A stretch of 64,000 nt of DNA, from contig CABFPE010000183.1 of assembly GCA_900660155.1 (NCBI GenBank), positions 546,748-610,747 of the forward strand. Reading direction: 5' to 3'. This DNA is from Hofstenia miamia. Lineage: Eukaryota > Xenacoelomorpha > Acoela > Hofsteniidae. The stretch's first letter is position 1, and the number at the start of each line of letters is the position of its first letter. Positions 13,341 to 25,782 of this stretch are shown here, piece by piece. A program made the position numbers and the translations under genes. Below the pieces are notes generated by a model, which was not told the origin of the DNA, did not search any database, and saw only the letters and a list, made by a program, of their open reading frames with translations.

Positions 13341-13859
13341 ATAACACAATAGCTATCAAAGATCAGGAAGCCATGCAACTTGCCACCATCCCTGAGAAGG
13401 AGATTATTTTTGAGCTAAGTGAACCTATTTCTATCAAACCAAAACATTGGATGAGAATCACAGTCTTTTCTGAGAAGGATATTAATGGAGATGTCATGAT
13501 CACAGGACAATGAGGTAAATATATATGTGGAGTCTCATTTTCACCCAATTTATGCAAGGTCTCAAATGGGAAGGCGCATGTCACCATCTTAAACAGAGCA
13601 AACTTCCCCATCAAGATCGGAGTTTAACAGTTACAGCTCATAGGAGTGCTGGTTAAGGTCAAGAATGTATCAATAACCTGTTTGTCTATTTGCACAGTGG
13701 TTCATGATCTTGGAGAACCAAATAGCCCTGCCAAGGTGCCTTCAGTGACTAATAGTTATCATCCTCACTTAGATCAGCAACAGAGGAAATCTTTGCTCTC
13801 CCTCCTCTATACCAAGCACGAAGTTTTTAACTATGGAATGATAAGTGTCAGTCAGGCTG

Positions 13860-14550
13860 TTGGTGAAGAGCATGTGATTGAATTGAAACATGATAAGCCA
13901 ATCAGATTGCCAGTCTGCAGAGTTCATGAAAATCTCAAGCCAGAATACGAAAAAATCTTAAGTGACTTGATTGAGAGCAGGATTATTCAAGGAAGTAACA
14001 GTCCATATGTGGCTCCAACAGTGTTCATTCAGCAATGTGAAAAATATCATTTATGTATTGACTTTTGGAAATTGAACAACATAACAATAAAAGATGCATA
14101 TCCTTTACCTAGGATTGAGGATCTACTGTACAACGCCAGCAAATATAAGTTCTTCTCCTGCCTAGATTTGTGCAAAGCATACTGGCAGGTCCTGATGCGA
14201 CAATCTGATATCCTGAAGACAGCCTTTATCACTCTGTACAGCCTGTACAAATGGAAATATATGGCCTTTGGTTTATGCAATGCACCTGCTATGTTTCAGC
14301 AGTATGCCATGAAAGTGGTAAAGAACCAGGCCAATATCCTTGAACCTGGGATATCTGCATACATTGACGACATACTGGTTGCCAGTAACACCTTTGAAGA
14401 ACATCTGGACAAGCTTGGCTGCACACTCAATCTTTTGCAGAAGGCCAGCTTAAAAGTCAATGGTAGCAAATGCTCTCTGGTGCAGAAAAAGGTAACTTTC
14501 TTAGGCAGAGTGGTCAAACCTGAAAAAATCTCAATAAAGAATAACAAAAG
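13860..14550 (+). pseudogene. Reverse transcriptase region of Ty3 fossil
   Basis: Shows the Ty3 RT landmarks in order: IIQGSNSPYVAP, LCIDFWKLN (FRxLN-type), FSCLDL, FGLCNAPAMFQ and the catalytic YIDDILV near 14,358-14,378, then the FLGRVV thumb motif near 14,497-14,514. It copies RNA into DNA in living relatives. The element as a whole is dead. Confidence 0.92.
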
Positions 14551-14556
14551 GAGTTC

Positions 14557-15160
14557 TTGGAAAAGATAGAGATGCCCTGCAGCCACTGTGATGTTCAACA
14601 ACTCATGGGGTTTCTGAACTACTATGGTATGTTCCTCCCTGACTTGGCAGAGAAAACAAAAACTATTTCCAACTTACTTAAAAAGTCCAATGAGTTTAAG
14701 TGGACATGGAAAGAACAAGAAGCTTTAGAGGGCATCAAATATGAACTTAAGAAAATACCCTCTTTAAACACTCCCAATTACACAATAGATTTCATTGTGG
14801 ATTGTGATGCCAGCACAGTAGCAATTAGTGGAGTGTTAAGTCAGGAAGTTAATGGAATCAAGAGCCTGGTTCAATATTTTAGCAGGAAGCTTTGAGCATC
14901 AGAAAAAAACTATGGAGCAACAAAGTGTGAGATGCTGGCATTGGTCGAATCTTTAAAGAAGTTCTGATACTTAATCCTATGATGAAAATTCATCATGCAC
15001 ACTGACAACAGTGCTCTCGCCTGGCTAAAGAAGTTCAGTGGTGACAAATCTAACATTGTAGCTCAATGGATCAAGTATTTAAACAACTACTCATTTTCAA
15101 TAAGGCATCACCCAGGCTGACTCCATTTGAATGCTGACTATTGGATGGCACTGCCTAGTT
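14557..15160 (+). pseudogene. RNase H region of Ty3 fossil
   Basis: Follows RT with the expected connection motif (LMGFLNYYGMFLPDLAE) and the RNase H start (DFIVDCDASTVAISGVLSQ) around 14,790-14,850. A YGATKCEMLALVE-like segment and a TDNSALAWL-like segment follow to about 15,030. Confidence 0.85.
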
Positions 15161-15429
15161 ATGAGAGAGATCTCAAGAAGCCTGCTGGGGAGAAAGTTCC
15201 ATTCTCTTTCATCCCACACACTGAGTATGCTTTAATACCAGAAACCCATTCTGGTTATCTTAGTGAGAGAGGAAATCTCAGAAGAAGAAATAATATACCA
15301 TCAATGTCGTGATTGGGTATTAGACAAAATCATGAAGGGACTAAAGGATCCCTATTTTCCAACTTCCTCAGAGGTGAACTGATATTTTAACCATTACAGT
15401 TGGCAGATGAACAAGAAGGGATTGTTATA

Positions 15430-15965
15430 CATCAAGAGTCAAAACAATAACTGACTCACAATTCCTGATTATTTCAAAAGAGACCTAGTCTGCAGGGTGC
15501 AAGAGAGAGGCCATTTAGGCATACTCCAAACCTAAAAAACTTTTAATTCTAGATATGTCACCATTGGCATAAGAGCAGCTGTCACAGACGTCATAGATAA
15601 ATGTGAGAAATGTCTCCTACACAATGCCAACCACTTCCCCCAGCAGAGGGCCAAGATGGAGTCAGATGCTGCTGAAAGTCCAAATGAACTCGTACACATC
15701 AATCTTGAGCAGTTGTCATGAGATGACGATGGATTCCAGTATCTCCTTGTAATGGTTGACCACTTCACAAAGTATGCCCACATGATCCCACTAAGCAGTA
15801 CCATGGCAGAAAAAGTGGCGGAGAAAATTGTGAAAGAGTGGGGGTTAAAATATGGGCCCATGAAAAAATTAGTTTCTGATCACAGCCTCCTATGCACCCT
15901 AATGAGAGAACTGGAAATAATCCATGAACTAACTACCACCACCAAGCAAATGGCCTGGTAGAATG
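15430..15965 (+). pseudogene. Integrase region of Ty3 fossil
   Basis: An HHCC-type N-terminal segment (CEKCLLHNA) lies near 15,600-15,640. The catalytic core begins with LVMVDHFTKYAHMIPL near 15,747-15,795, and VSDH follows near 15,868-15,885, in the position of the second core aspartate. Broken like the rest of the element. Confidence 0.85.
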
Positions 15966-17399
15966 ATTAAATCAAACACTTATAAAAGTGTTTGACCATA
16001 ACAATTATACTTTATACAATGGTAAAACAGTACACTTCCAAAGGCTCAAAAGGGCCATTAAGGATATAGAGAATGTAATAATAGATGACAATAATGAATT
16101 CACATTAATTGATAACAGTGTTGATATATATGAAAAATATGAAAATTTAACTAATTTTTCTGAAGATGAGTTTTCTGACACCAAATTTTATGATGATAGT
16201 AATTCTGAAAAACCAGAGTCATGTGAGCTCCCTCAGAGAGGGGCTAGAGTCAATCACATTTATGATCCCAATATTTGGGACTTAAACCTTATAACTCCAT
16301 TTAGGAATGTACCCCAACAGCCAAAAAAGAGAGCCACCAGCTCCACCATCCCACCATTGAGTGAGAAGGAGGATGGAAAGTAGTTGAACCAATCAAGAAG
16401 TCTCTTCTAGGCGAGGGAGACACGTATCTCTGCTTGTTGAGGCATGTGATAGGAAAAGAGGACGTCAGGATGGCGCTGAGGAGAATCTGATTCTGTGTGG
16501 GCAGAACATAGCTCCATGATTCAGAGAGGAGACAGCAACCACAATGACATCATCTCACCCCTACATGGAGAGAAACATATCCCCACTTGTGTGAGAGGAG
16601 CTGGCCATGCATTTCACAAAAAATCATAAACCTAGAAAGCCCTTTAGTGAGATACTAATTGTAAAAACCCCCAACTTAGTGACTTGATAGCCCCCTAGAC
16701 CTCATCAGCAGGAACTTCCACTATTAGATCCCAAAAGACAGAAGACAGAAGAAAGAAAATGTTGAAGGTTGGTGAGGAAACATTACACCTGTTCTACATA
16801 GCCACTAGAAAAGCTACGACTATCATATGTGACAACATATTAGAAGAAACAAAGAACCAACTCTGTCAAACCTATAATGGCCACAAAATGGATTTCAACA
16901 TATATAACTTATGTCAGGTCTTAAACAGTGGAAGATGATAGACAGTTTTGAGTGTGTCAACATCAACTTCAACAACCTTCTGGTAATATATTTGCTTTCT
17001 AGTACATGAGATACAGATGGACATGATAATGGAACAAATTGAAATAGTGTACTGAATAACTAAGGTGGAAGGCATACGCCTCATGATGATACTAAGGGAA
17101 GAACATGAAGAGTCCATACCAGAACCCATAAAAAATTTACACTACTGAATGGAGAATCTTACAATATTCTCAAAAGACAACTACCTGCCCTCTCACCATA
17201 TGTAATGAACCAATTATTGATAACCAACCTCCTCTATGCCAATCTCTTGCTATGCCAACAAGTACCTTCACACCAACTAGCTGTTGATCAAAGACTCATC
17301 ATCAATGTTGTACTTCAGGCACAAACTTTAGAAGTGACTGATCCGCATACCCCCTCCCTTCACACAATTACAGATATGTGTGTAAGTTTTGCATTCACA
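15966..17399 (+). pseudogene. 3' region of Ty3 fossil, unassigned
   Basis: An acidic 131-codon frame (15,988-16,383) follows the integrase and may be the polyprotein tail. The rest up to the 3' LTR has no recognised domain. No envelope-like signal or membrane pattern was convincing, and no clear polypurine tract was found just before the 3' LTR. Confidence 0.4.
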
Positions 17400-18296
17400 C
17401 AAAGTGAACAGACCCTCACTTGCTTTGATTTTTTGAGCATTTATTTGATCTAGTTTTGTATTGTAATATTCTACATCAGTGTGACATCACCCAAGTAATT
17501 TTGACATTAGGTTGCTATCTATAGTTTGTTGTCCCCTTGATGCTGCTTACTTAGATTGCTCAAATTTACTTTATGAGGGAAACGGAGTGCTTAGCATGAT
17601 TTAACTACATTGACAATTGTAAACAAAGGTTAATAGATTTTATCTAGCCTCAACTACTGTTTTACTATCATATTTTCTCTTTTTCTATTATTTTGATATG
17701 AAAGTAATTGCTTAAGCTTGGCGACAATTTGGGAGTACTTTCTCAAGTACAGGGCAACACATAGCTCCTGGAGGTCTTGTAGACTATTCAGCCCAAATTG
17801 TGGACCCATTAGGTTATGAATACAGTTAGGTATAGGCAAATAATAAACCTCTCATTTGAAGTTAAACACATACATGCACTTATACAAACTAACACTGTGA
17901 TGATACCATGCCATTAGGTAGCATGAATATCTGGCAATTACAGAGTATTTAATAGTGAGATGAGAGATAACAATGAAAATGAGATCCTTTATTTTTTGAT
18001 GTGAGATAGAAATTAAAAGTGAGAAAAATAGGGTAGCACCAGTCATTAACGTTAAGCACTTTACTTCTTTACTTTCCTCTGGAGACATTGCTTTGGCTGG
18101 AAGCCATATGAATTGGTCATCTTGGATTTTACCTAACGTAATAACTTTTCTTGGATGAATTACCAATGTTATATCTATAAGTTCTTTGCTATTCTATTTT
18201 ATTGGAATTGTGGCTGCTTTTGTATTAATGCTATTAAGCCTTCTGCAGAGTCAATGAGTTTCTAGTTAAATTACCTTACCAGCCCATGATTCTACA
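17400..18296 (+). repeat. 3' LTR of the Ty3-type fossil
   Basis: Direct repeat of 9,825-10,772. Its first ~15 bases are diverged, so the left edge is approximate. It ends GATTCTACA and is followed by the ATAA target duplication. The minus frames at 17,654-17,839 and 17,852-18,166 mirror those in the 5' LTR and are not genes. Confidence 0.9.
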
Positions 18297-18794
18297 ATAA
18301 ACTTGTAAGATTCAGTGATAATGTGGGAGGAACTCCACTGTGCCTGGGGTGATAACTCACTCCTTGACAGATATGAGCCCATATTGTGGTCACTTTAGGC
18401 TACATATAGGCATAGGGAATAAAAGAGCTACTAAATCTATTGATCATACATGCACATACTATCACACAGTGCAAATATATTATGCCATTTGCATACATGA
18501 ATACATGGTAATTACACATTATTTAATATCTTTATTACATGAGCTGAGATAACAAACACTGAGCTAAATTTGTTTTATTAAGCTAGAAATTAAACTTGGC
18601 TTCAGTGAGATGCCATGTGAATTGGTCACTATCTGAACTGCCACTTTGGAAAGGATATCAGTTAATTCTCTACAGTGAAATTGGAGAACTACCAATCTTC
18701 ATTTGTTTTGTTAGAATATGGGCTGCTCTTTTGATTGTAATTCTTCACAACCTTGTACCACTTGAGCTGCTAGATGCAGACCACCAATTCTACA
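18297..18794 (+). repeat. Right piece of older solo LTR
   Basis: A diverged copy of the 3' portion of the same LTR type: blocks around AGCCCATATTGTGG, ACATGCACATA and TGGTAATTACA match the LTR at 17,790-17,950. It ends AATTCTACA and is followed by GTAG. With 9,460-9,824 it makes about 863 bp, close to a full LTR. Confidence 0.85.
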
Positions 18795-18798
18795 GTAG

Positions 18799-20455
18799 CC
18801 ATGAACATAAGCCTGTTGGTTTGTCCATGCCCTCATGGTAAATCCATTATGCCATAGCTAAATGTTATTTAACTAAAATTGCTTGATGCAACAAGAAAAC
18901 CTTCAACTGTGTTATTAAAAAGAAACACTTAAACTGTCATAACCATCAGTGAAGCTTGCATTAATATAAAAATAATATTTTTGTTGAAATCACTGAGAAG
19001 TTTAAATTTACAACTATAAAATCATAATTAAGTCCTGTTTTGAAATATTAATCAACATGTTTTGTTAATCATTGAGAAATCATGCTTCAAATTCAAATGG
19101 CATAAACATAATCAGGGCTTTTGACATGGTTTCCTCAACATATATTTCTATGATAACTTGAATAGTGCATTGTATTTCCTATGTGAATGTCACAGATGCC
19201 AAATATTTCATTGATTTTATCTGTTTCTGCAAAACCACAAAACCCCTGCTCTAAGCATAGTTGACAACATACTAAACAGTTTGAAAATAATTAAGTTAAA
19301 ACTACACTGCACTGCTTGTATGACATTGTAAAATACATACATTAATTTGTCTTCTTCATACCTTACAATGTAATATACATAAGTGCTTTATTAATATTAA
19401 TGAAATAGCACATTAATATATAGAATAGACCTAATGCACATCAAACCAATGATTTTATGAATATAGATTTTGAAACCTTGAATAACAACAGCAAATATTC
19501 ATGCAGAGCTCATATGCTTGGACTGTGCCCCTATTATACCCCTATTATAGAAGCCTGTGCCTGCACACTTTTGTCCATGCCCATTACAGGCCCTATCCTA
19601 TCTGATAACTGATGCTCTACCTTTTTGTCCATAACCTCACCCTTATATTAAAATAAATGTATCAATGTCATTCTATGAAAACCCCTTCACTTTCTGTGAG
19701 ATGAATAATTTAGTGTAAATAATTGTACAGATGAGAGTTAATACATGTTTATTAACTGCAAATTCACTAAACATAAGTAATAATGTCTTGCAATTTGTTG
19801 CAATCTGCACCCCATGTGGAAGATGCTGTTTGCTTCAGCAATATCTTCATGAAATTGAGATGGGAACCTAAACAGTTTAAGTCATTCATTCACATGACAA
19901 TAACATATACAAAATGTATACATGTACATGTACAATATTATATAACAGTTTAGGTTATTTATATTGCTGATAAATTAACACATTAAAATAGGTGCTGTCA
20001 ATGATAACTGCTTAGGAAGAACTAAGCAGAAAACATTGATGGTAGAAGCTTTCACACTCTTCTTTATTTCATCATTGCAGCTTGTTGTGGAATCAACAAA
20101 TTACTCTGTGATGGGGATTGGATTTTGTACTTTTTGCTGGGCTTTTTGGTTGTCTAGACTGCTTTTTGCACTTTTCATTCCTAAATAATTCATTTGAATT
20201 TAATCACTAATTAGGGGAACAATGTATATCTTAAATTTTCATGACTGCTTAATGTGAATTTTAGATTTAATGTTTTTCTTAACTTTTTAGTTAAAGTTTT
20301 TTTATCTTTTTCAGTCTTACTGGATTGAGATTTGGTATTTCATAATAACATGAGCTGTGTCCCTGTTCAGAGTAAATATATTTTCATCATTCAAAATCAC
20401 CTGATTGATGTCTATGTCATCTCATTTTAAATTCTGAAAATGTTGAATATTACTA
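18799..20455. other. AT-rich non-genic stretch
   Basis: No gene, RNA or defined repeat was recognised. CpG is very scarce. Confidence 0.5.
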
Positions 20456-21140
20456 TTATTTAACAAAATAATTATAATTATCTAGAATGTTCTTGATTGT
20501 AAAAGATGCAGACCAAGCAGTTTTAGTTTTGCAAACTTGTTTAGCATCAGTCAATAAGGTTGTGATAAAAGCATAGACTCTATCATCCACCTGATACAGT
20601 TTCCCATATATTTTACTATTATAATTGCATTTGTGGCAGATAGCAGATTTGTAAGTATTAGTACATATAATGTTATGTATATTGGTAAGATTAGCAATCA
20701 ACTGTTTAATGTACTCAGTGTCTAGTTAACTTTTAAAGTTTTTGCTTTGCATGCTTAGTGCCATGTAAGTTTCTCTACCAAACATTACTTGAAATGTAGT
20801 TATTCCTGTTTTATATTAAGTGCTGTATTATAAAAATACTTGATTATTATCAATTACTTCTTTCCAGTTTTTCCACCAACTTAAGTAGCCATAACTCATA
20901 TCAGTTTACTAATAATCTGATTTAATCATTCTATGACTCCATTATTTGGGGATGGTACATAGTTATTGTATCATACATGGTTTCTGTGACATGCATTAAT
21001 TCCTTGAATAGTCTCTATTTGAATTGGGAACCTCTATCAGCAATGATGTTCAGAGGTGGTCCTATCTGTAAAAACCCTATTTTTGCTAATTTGTCTGTCA
21101 CTTCCTTAGCTGTGTTTGTTTTCATTAGTGCCATTGTAAA
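20456..21140 (-). mobile_element. Ty3-type integrase fossil
   Basis: Minus-strand translation gives an integrase core stretch (ADRGSQF near 21,040, then a TMYHPQ-like motif near 20,945) and a C-terminal piece with IYGKLYQVDDRVYAF near 20,570-20,620. It has many interruptions and is old. No LTRs can be assigned to it. Confidence 0.75.
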
Positions 21141-21372
21141 AAATATTTGTTAAAGTAATTAAAATGCAAAAGAAACTGTGAGAGTAGTGCTTCTAACACA
21201 CTTGTTAATAATTTAAAAGATTGTCATCTGTCAGCATTGCATTTAAGAATTTACTTTAATAATGGGATAATATAAAAATTTTGCAAAAAGTAATTTATCA
21301 AACTTTAAAAGGTTTGCTTCAAAAAAGAGCAAAAAATAATTTATTGAACCTTAAAATGTTCACTTCCAATGT

Positions 21373-21723
21373 TTGCTTACAGGAGTAACACTGTCTAAAG
21401 CAATGTACAGAAAAGAGGCTGCAGTGCCTCTATTGATGCAGTACTTCACTTACACAGAAAAAATCAACAATGAGTTCAAAAATCAATTGAAGAACCAAAT
21501 AACTGGCCTTAACAAGACAATGTGCCACAATATAAAAAAATTGGCAATGAGAAAACAAAGAAATTATAATAAAATAATTTATGGACATGTGCACAAAGTA
21601 GGTGATAAAGTGTACACATTCCCACATATTGTAGAATCATGGGGAGCTCTGGATACTCAAGTGGTACTGGGAAACTCAAGAGTTAATGTCAAAGGTTGCA
21701 AAGGTTACCATTGTAGAGAATGA
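21373..21723 (+). mobile_element. Ty3-type integrase C-terminal fossil
   Basis: A 116-codon frame with the Ty3 integrase tail pattern (..NYNKIIYGHVHKVGDKVYTF..) near 21,556-21,624. It resembles the opposite-strand fossil ending near 20,456, so the two are pieces of related elements in inverted order. Fragmentary. Confidence 0.7.
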
Positions 21724-22717
21724 CCCACATTCCAGAAAAAGAAAGAGCATTGGTTGTTCACTGATTCACTAAAGAAAAACAGAAATTATCCATAGAGAAT
21801 AGACTTCCAGCAGTGACAAATTCACATGGCATCCCACTGAAGCCATATCCATGAAGCCATCCTCACTTGCCAAGGTGCTATTTGTGTGTCTCAAGTAATT
21901 TCTAGCTCAAATAAACAATTTAGCTCAGAGTTCTGTTATCTCAGCTCATGGAAATAAATAATAAAACAAAAGGCACAAAATTTCTGTGCATTCACATTCA
22001 CCAACAGCATAGTATATTCACAGTGTGTTGTTATTAAGTGCATGTATGAAATGAAATGATCAAATTAAAAGATGTTATTCCCTACATGTATGTGTAGCCA
22101 TAACCTTAAGCAACCATGATTTGCACTGCCAACTGTTAAGGGGCTAGTTATTGCCCCAGACACTTGTGGAGTAACTCCCAAATTGTTCCAGGATCTTAAA
22201 CAAGATTTATTATAAAATTCAAAGCAACCTAAAAGGGGTTAGCATATAGATAAATAAAAAAAATCAAAACATGATGGGAGTGAGACACATTATATTGTGC
22301 AATTGCTACAGTTCTCTCATGTATTTTTAACATTTTCATCAAATTATTACCTGTTACATGTTTACAAAATGTTGCATGAAATTCCCTCGCAAATTTAATG
22401 AGTAATAACATGTATGACTCAGATTGAGGGGACAATAATAAAATGATTGTAAAACTGCACTCAAAAATACAAAGAATTACAAAAAATTAAACACTAATAA
22501 ATTGATATAGAGTATAAAGTAATAAATATTGAAATATACATGTTATCAAATTTGTTTACATTGAAGTTACATCATACAAATGAATTTGGGGTAATGGGAT
22601 TTTGGAAATAAAAATCAAATTAAACATAAACAAATAAATTTCAGACACCTTTTTTGGAAATTTCACACAAATATATACAAAATTAACCCATTTCAAAAAA
22701 TTTGAAAATTTTGGGAA
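21724..22717. other. AT-rich non-genic stretch
   Basis: I see nothing recognisable. The short frames at 22,229-22,435 and 22,556-22,765 (minus) have no family signature, and the second runs into a MITE. Confidence 0.5.
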
Positions 22718-22719
22718 TA

Positions 22720-23417
22720 CAGTGTGACCTCGCCTATTCACGGTTTGCCTTTCACGGCCCCACATATTCGCGGGCTAAGAAAAGTTCCAATATGTGCAAA
22801 TCTATTATGAGATAACCAAATGTGCTTTTCAAGTTATTCAATTGCATCATTTAAAACTTTGTTAGTGAAGCATCTTTTCCTCCAAAATCAAGTTCTGCAA
22901 AACTACGGAAGTTAAGATTGAGATAAAATTGACTTATAAATTTGTTTTATGATTTTATTTTGGTTTTTATATGCACAATATATTATACTACATGAATGAA
23001 TTAAATTTGTAATCACTGTTTTTAAAATCATTAATGGCCTAATCTGGGCAACAGCTGTTACTAGAAACCACAACCTTCACATCCTCCAGTGTTTCAGTAA
23101 TAAAAGATATTGTCCTCTTTTCTATTTTTATTAAAATACATGTATAATATTGAAGTAAAAAAATAAAATGTGTTTACATTATCATTACAGAGAAATAAAT
23201 ACCCGTATGTATTATTGTAAAATATATAACTGTATGCAATACTGTTAGATTTTTACTGTATTAATGAGCAGAAGTATCTTTAGAGTGTTTGGGAAACATT
23301 TGGTAATGTATATAATATCATACATATACGCTTTAAAACTGCATCCAATATTTGCGGTTTTTTGCTATTCTCAGAGGGGTAAGGAATGTAACCCCCGTGA
23401 ATAATGAGGTCATACTG
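22720..23417. mobile_element. pogo/Tigger-like MITE
   Basis: The ends are inverted copies: CAGTGTGACCTCGCCTATTC on the left and, read on the other strand, CAGTATGACCTCATTATTC on the right. TA duplications flank both sides (22,718-22,719; 23,418-23,419). A CAGT start with a TA target fits the pogo branch of Tc1/mariner. At 698 bp with no transposase it is non-autonomous. It carries several CpGs, in contrast to the surrounding CpG-poor DNA, so it is probably younger than its surroundings. Confidence 0.8.
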
Positions 23418-23419
23418 TA

Positions 23420-24618
23420 TCCCCATTATGTGAGCAAGTACATGTCACTGAATTGTTTGTCAAAAAATTGAGGACAAATTACTCCTTGTTGACTTTAGAT
23501 TAGAGGAAAGGACCATGCAAAATACATGGTTTATGCAAATTTAAAAGTGACAGGTACTTGTTTCAATTAAACATGTTTGTAAAAATTCAAATATAAATAG
23601 TCACTAAGAATAGTAATAGATTGATGAAATATATTATTCAGTATTGCATTTATCTCTATATTATTTTATGGTTTGATTTATTAATTACAATGTCATGCTA
23701 AATGTCTTGTGCAAAGTAGCAGTCAGGATACTATGGTAAGATCAACTATTTAGGTTTGAGTCCCTGATTGTGAAATGCATCTAGGCTATGAATAGGTGTA
23801 AGGTTTTTCCACTATCACACTTAGCTTGCTATCAATTGCAACTCAATTTACATGTAGAAACAATCTTAATAAAGGCTGAATAGTCACACTAGGATTAACT
23901 TTAATATTTTAGATCCAAATTACAATAAGAGACTGATAAGTTAGGAATCTGCTTTGTTAATTAATTAATTATATTTTTACCATTGATTTGATTAATGTTT
24001 TTATTGTATTTTACAATCAGCAGCTAGGGTCAATTTAATTCCTTTATTTCTCATGTGATTACAACACACTCAACACACTGCATACTTCATAAAAGATATA
24101 GAGTTAAATTGAGTTGTGATGTCAGTATTTAATCACCACACTAAGTAGGGAACACATAATAAATCTCTGTATTGAATTGAGTCATCATCAATGCAGAATG
24201 TGGTGCTGTGCAATTGGTGAAACATTGTATACTGGATTTGGTGTGCGGCATAGGCCCATCAAAATTGATTGCAGTTGATGTCACCTAAATAGTGATGGTT
24301 AATACTAGTTCTAATATTTGTTAGTGAAGTAAATTAAGCTAAAAAATCAATTGAGAAGATTGTTCCCTTCCAGCTATTTATGCCAATTAAGGAATATATA
24401 TATATTTGTTAGCACTAAGAATGGTCAGGAAATGATTCTACAATGCATCATGGGAATTATTAATTTGTGCCATTGACAAAAAACCAAACAATTGCAATTT
24501 CTTTCATTTTTTGGGACCTACTATATGCAGTTTTCTATTGATTCTTCACCACTATAGTAACATTCTGACTGTTTTTAATTTTAAGTAAACTCCCCACTCT
24601 GTGAGCAGGGAGGGCTTC
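23420..24618. other. AT-rich non-genic stretch
   Basis: No gene or clear repeat identified. Confidence 0.5.
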
Positions 24619-24622
24619 AGAT

Positions 24623-25385
24623 TGTAGCATCAGCTGGTAGTTGTTATTATTTATTGGCCAGACATCATACTTTTCTTGTTGGTGACTGGTTGTTGTCATA
24701 TTTGTACATATTGTAAATAGCAGTGTATATAATGAATGAAGCATTTGTAAATAGGAAATAGTTTGAACTGTATTCTCTTCTTGTTTGCTAGAATCACCCC
24801 ATTGATTCTACATGGTGACTGTGACAGAACCCTGATGTGATGCAGAACATTCCAATGCCTCTCTGCAAGATGAACCCAATTGATAGGAGTCAGACAAGTC
24901 TATGCCTTAGTTTTTGAGTGTTTGAGTGAGGAGCTGTTGAATGATGTATGCTGCAATGAAGATGGTTTTTATCTGTTGTTCTCAGTCATCACTTGCCACA
25001 ATTGGTGATGGACCTGGTTTTGAAGGTTAAATCTGATGCCTATCCACAAAATTAACCCAATCAATAGGAGTCAGCCAAGCCTACGCCTTAGTTTTTGCAT
25101 GTTTGAGTGAGAAGCTGTCAAATGGATCTTTTTGGGCCAATCCTTGTCCATTGGGGCGCACAATGAAAATTCACTGAGTCTGACCTGGGGCAGCATGTAG
25201 CATTGGCCAGTAGTTGTTATTATTTATTGGCCAGACCTCACACTTTTCTTGTTGGTGACTGGTTGTTGTCATATTTGTACATATTGTAAATAGCAGTGTA
25301 TATAAAGAACAAAGCATTTGTAAATAGGAAATAGTTTGAATTGTATTCTCTTCTTGTTCACTAGAATCACCCCATTGATTCTACA
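24623..25385 (+). mobile_element. TRIM-like miniature LTR element
   Basis: Two 190-bp LTRs (24,623-24,812 and 25,196-25,385), each TGTAG..CTACA, surround only 383 bp of internal DNA with no coding capacity. A primer-binding site, TGGTGACTGTGACAGA, begins right after the 5' LTR. A perfect target duplication AGAT flanks the element (24,619-24,622; 25,386-25,389). This architecture defines a terminal-repeat retrotransposon in miniature, which relies on another element's proteins. The internal region contains a ~90-bp direct duplication (about 24,854-24,945 and 25,036-25,122). It looks structurally whole. LTR termini, 4-bp target size and primer site match the 9.8-18.3 kb Ty3 element. Confidence 0.92.
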
Positions 25386-25782
25386 AGATTTATACAAAAT
25401 ATGTAAACATACAAGTTTAATGTGGAACCTATTCTTGCAAAAACTATCAATTAAGCTTCAAATTTATTGTACAAAAGGATTGCATGGTGTTTGAGATTTT
25501 CTACTGTTATTTTTTGTTTCTGTGGTTCAAGAAGAGAAAAATCTTTCTATGTCAATACTGACTAATTGAGCAAATTTGAATTTTAAAATTTCATTTAGAG
25601 TGCTTTCTGCTAAGGATCTTCTTCCCTTTAGAATTTTGAATGCTGCCACAATTTTTCAAATTCTAGATTTTTTCCAAGATACTTGCAAACTCTTTCATAT
25701 AGTCTGTGTTGCTCAGTAACCTCTTTTCTATTCTATTCAAGGTATCTATTATGGATGACATCAACTGCATTTTTTGAGGGTA

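Larger units (their letters stand above)
9825..18296 (+). mobile_element. Ty3-type LTR retrotransposon fossil, 8.5 kb
   Basis: It has two long direct LTRs (about 948 and 897 bp), TG..CA ends, and a perfect 4-bp target duplication ATAA (9,821-9,824 and 18,297-18,300). A primer-binding site directly follows the 5' LTR. Inside, in order, are a gag-like region, a CCHC zinc knuckle, an aspartic protease, reverse transcriptase, RNase H and an integrase core. The PR-RT-RH-IN order assigns it to the Ty3 (gypsy) group. Roughly 1 kb between integrase and the 3' LTR has no recognised domain. The reading frames are broken in about ten or more places, so it is a fossil. The LTRs differ at roughly 3-4 positions per 100 by eye, many at CpG sites, which suggests moderate age. 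It inserted into an older solo LTR of a related family. Confidence 0.93.
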
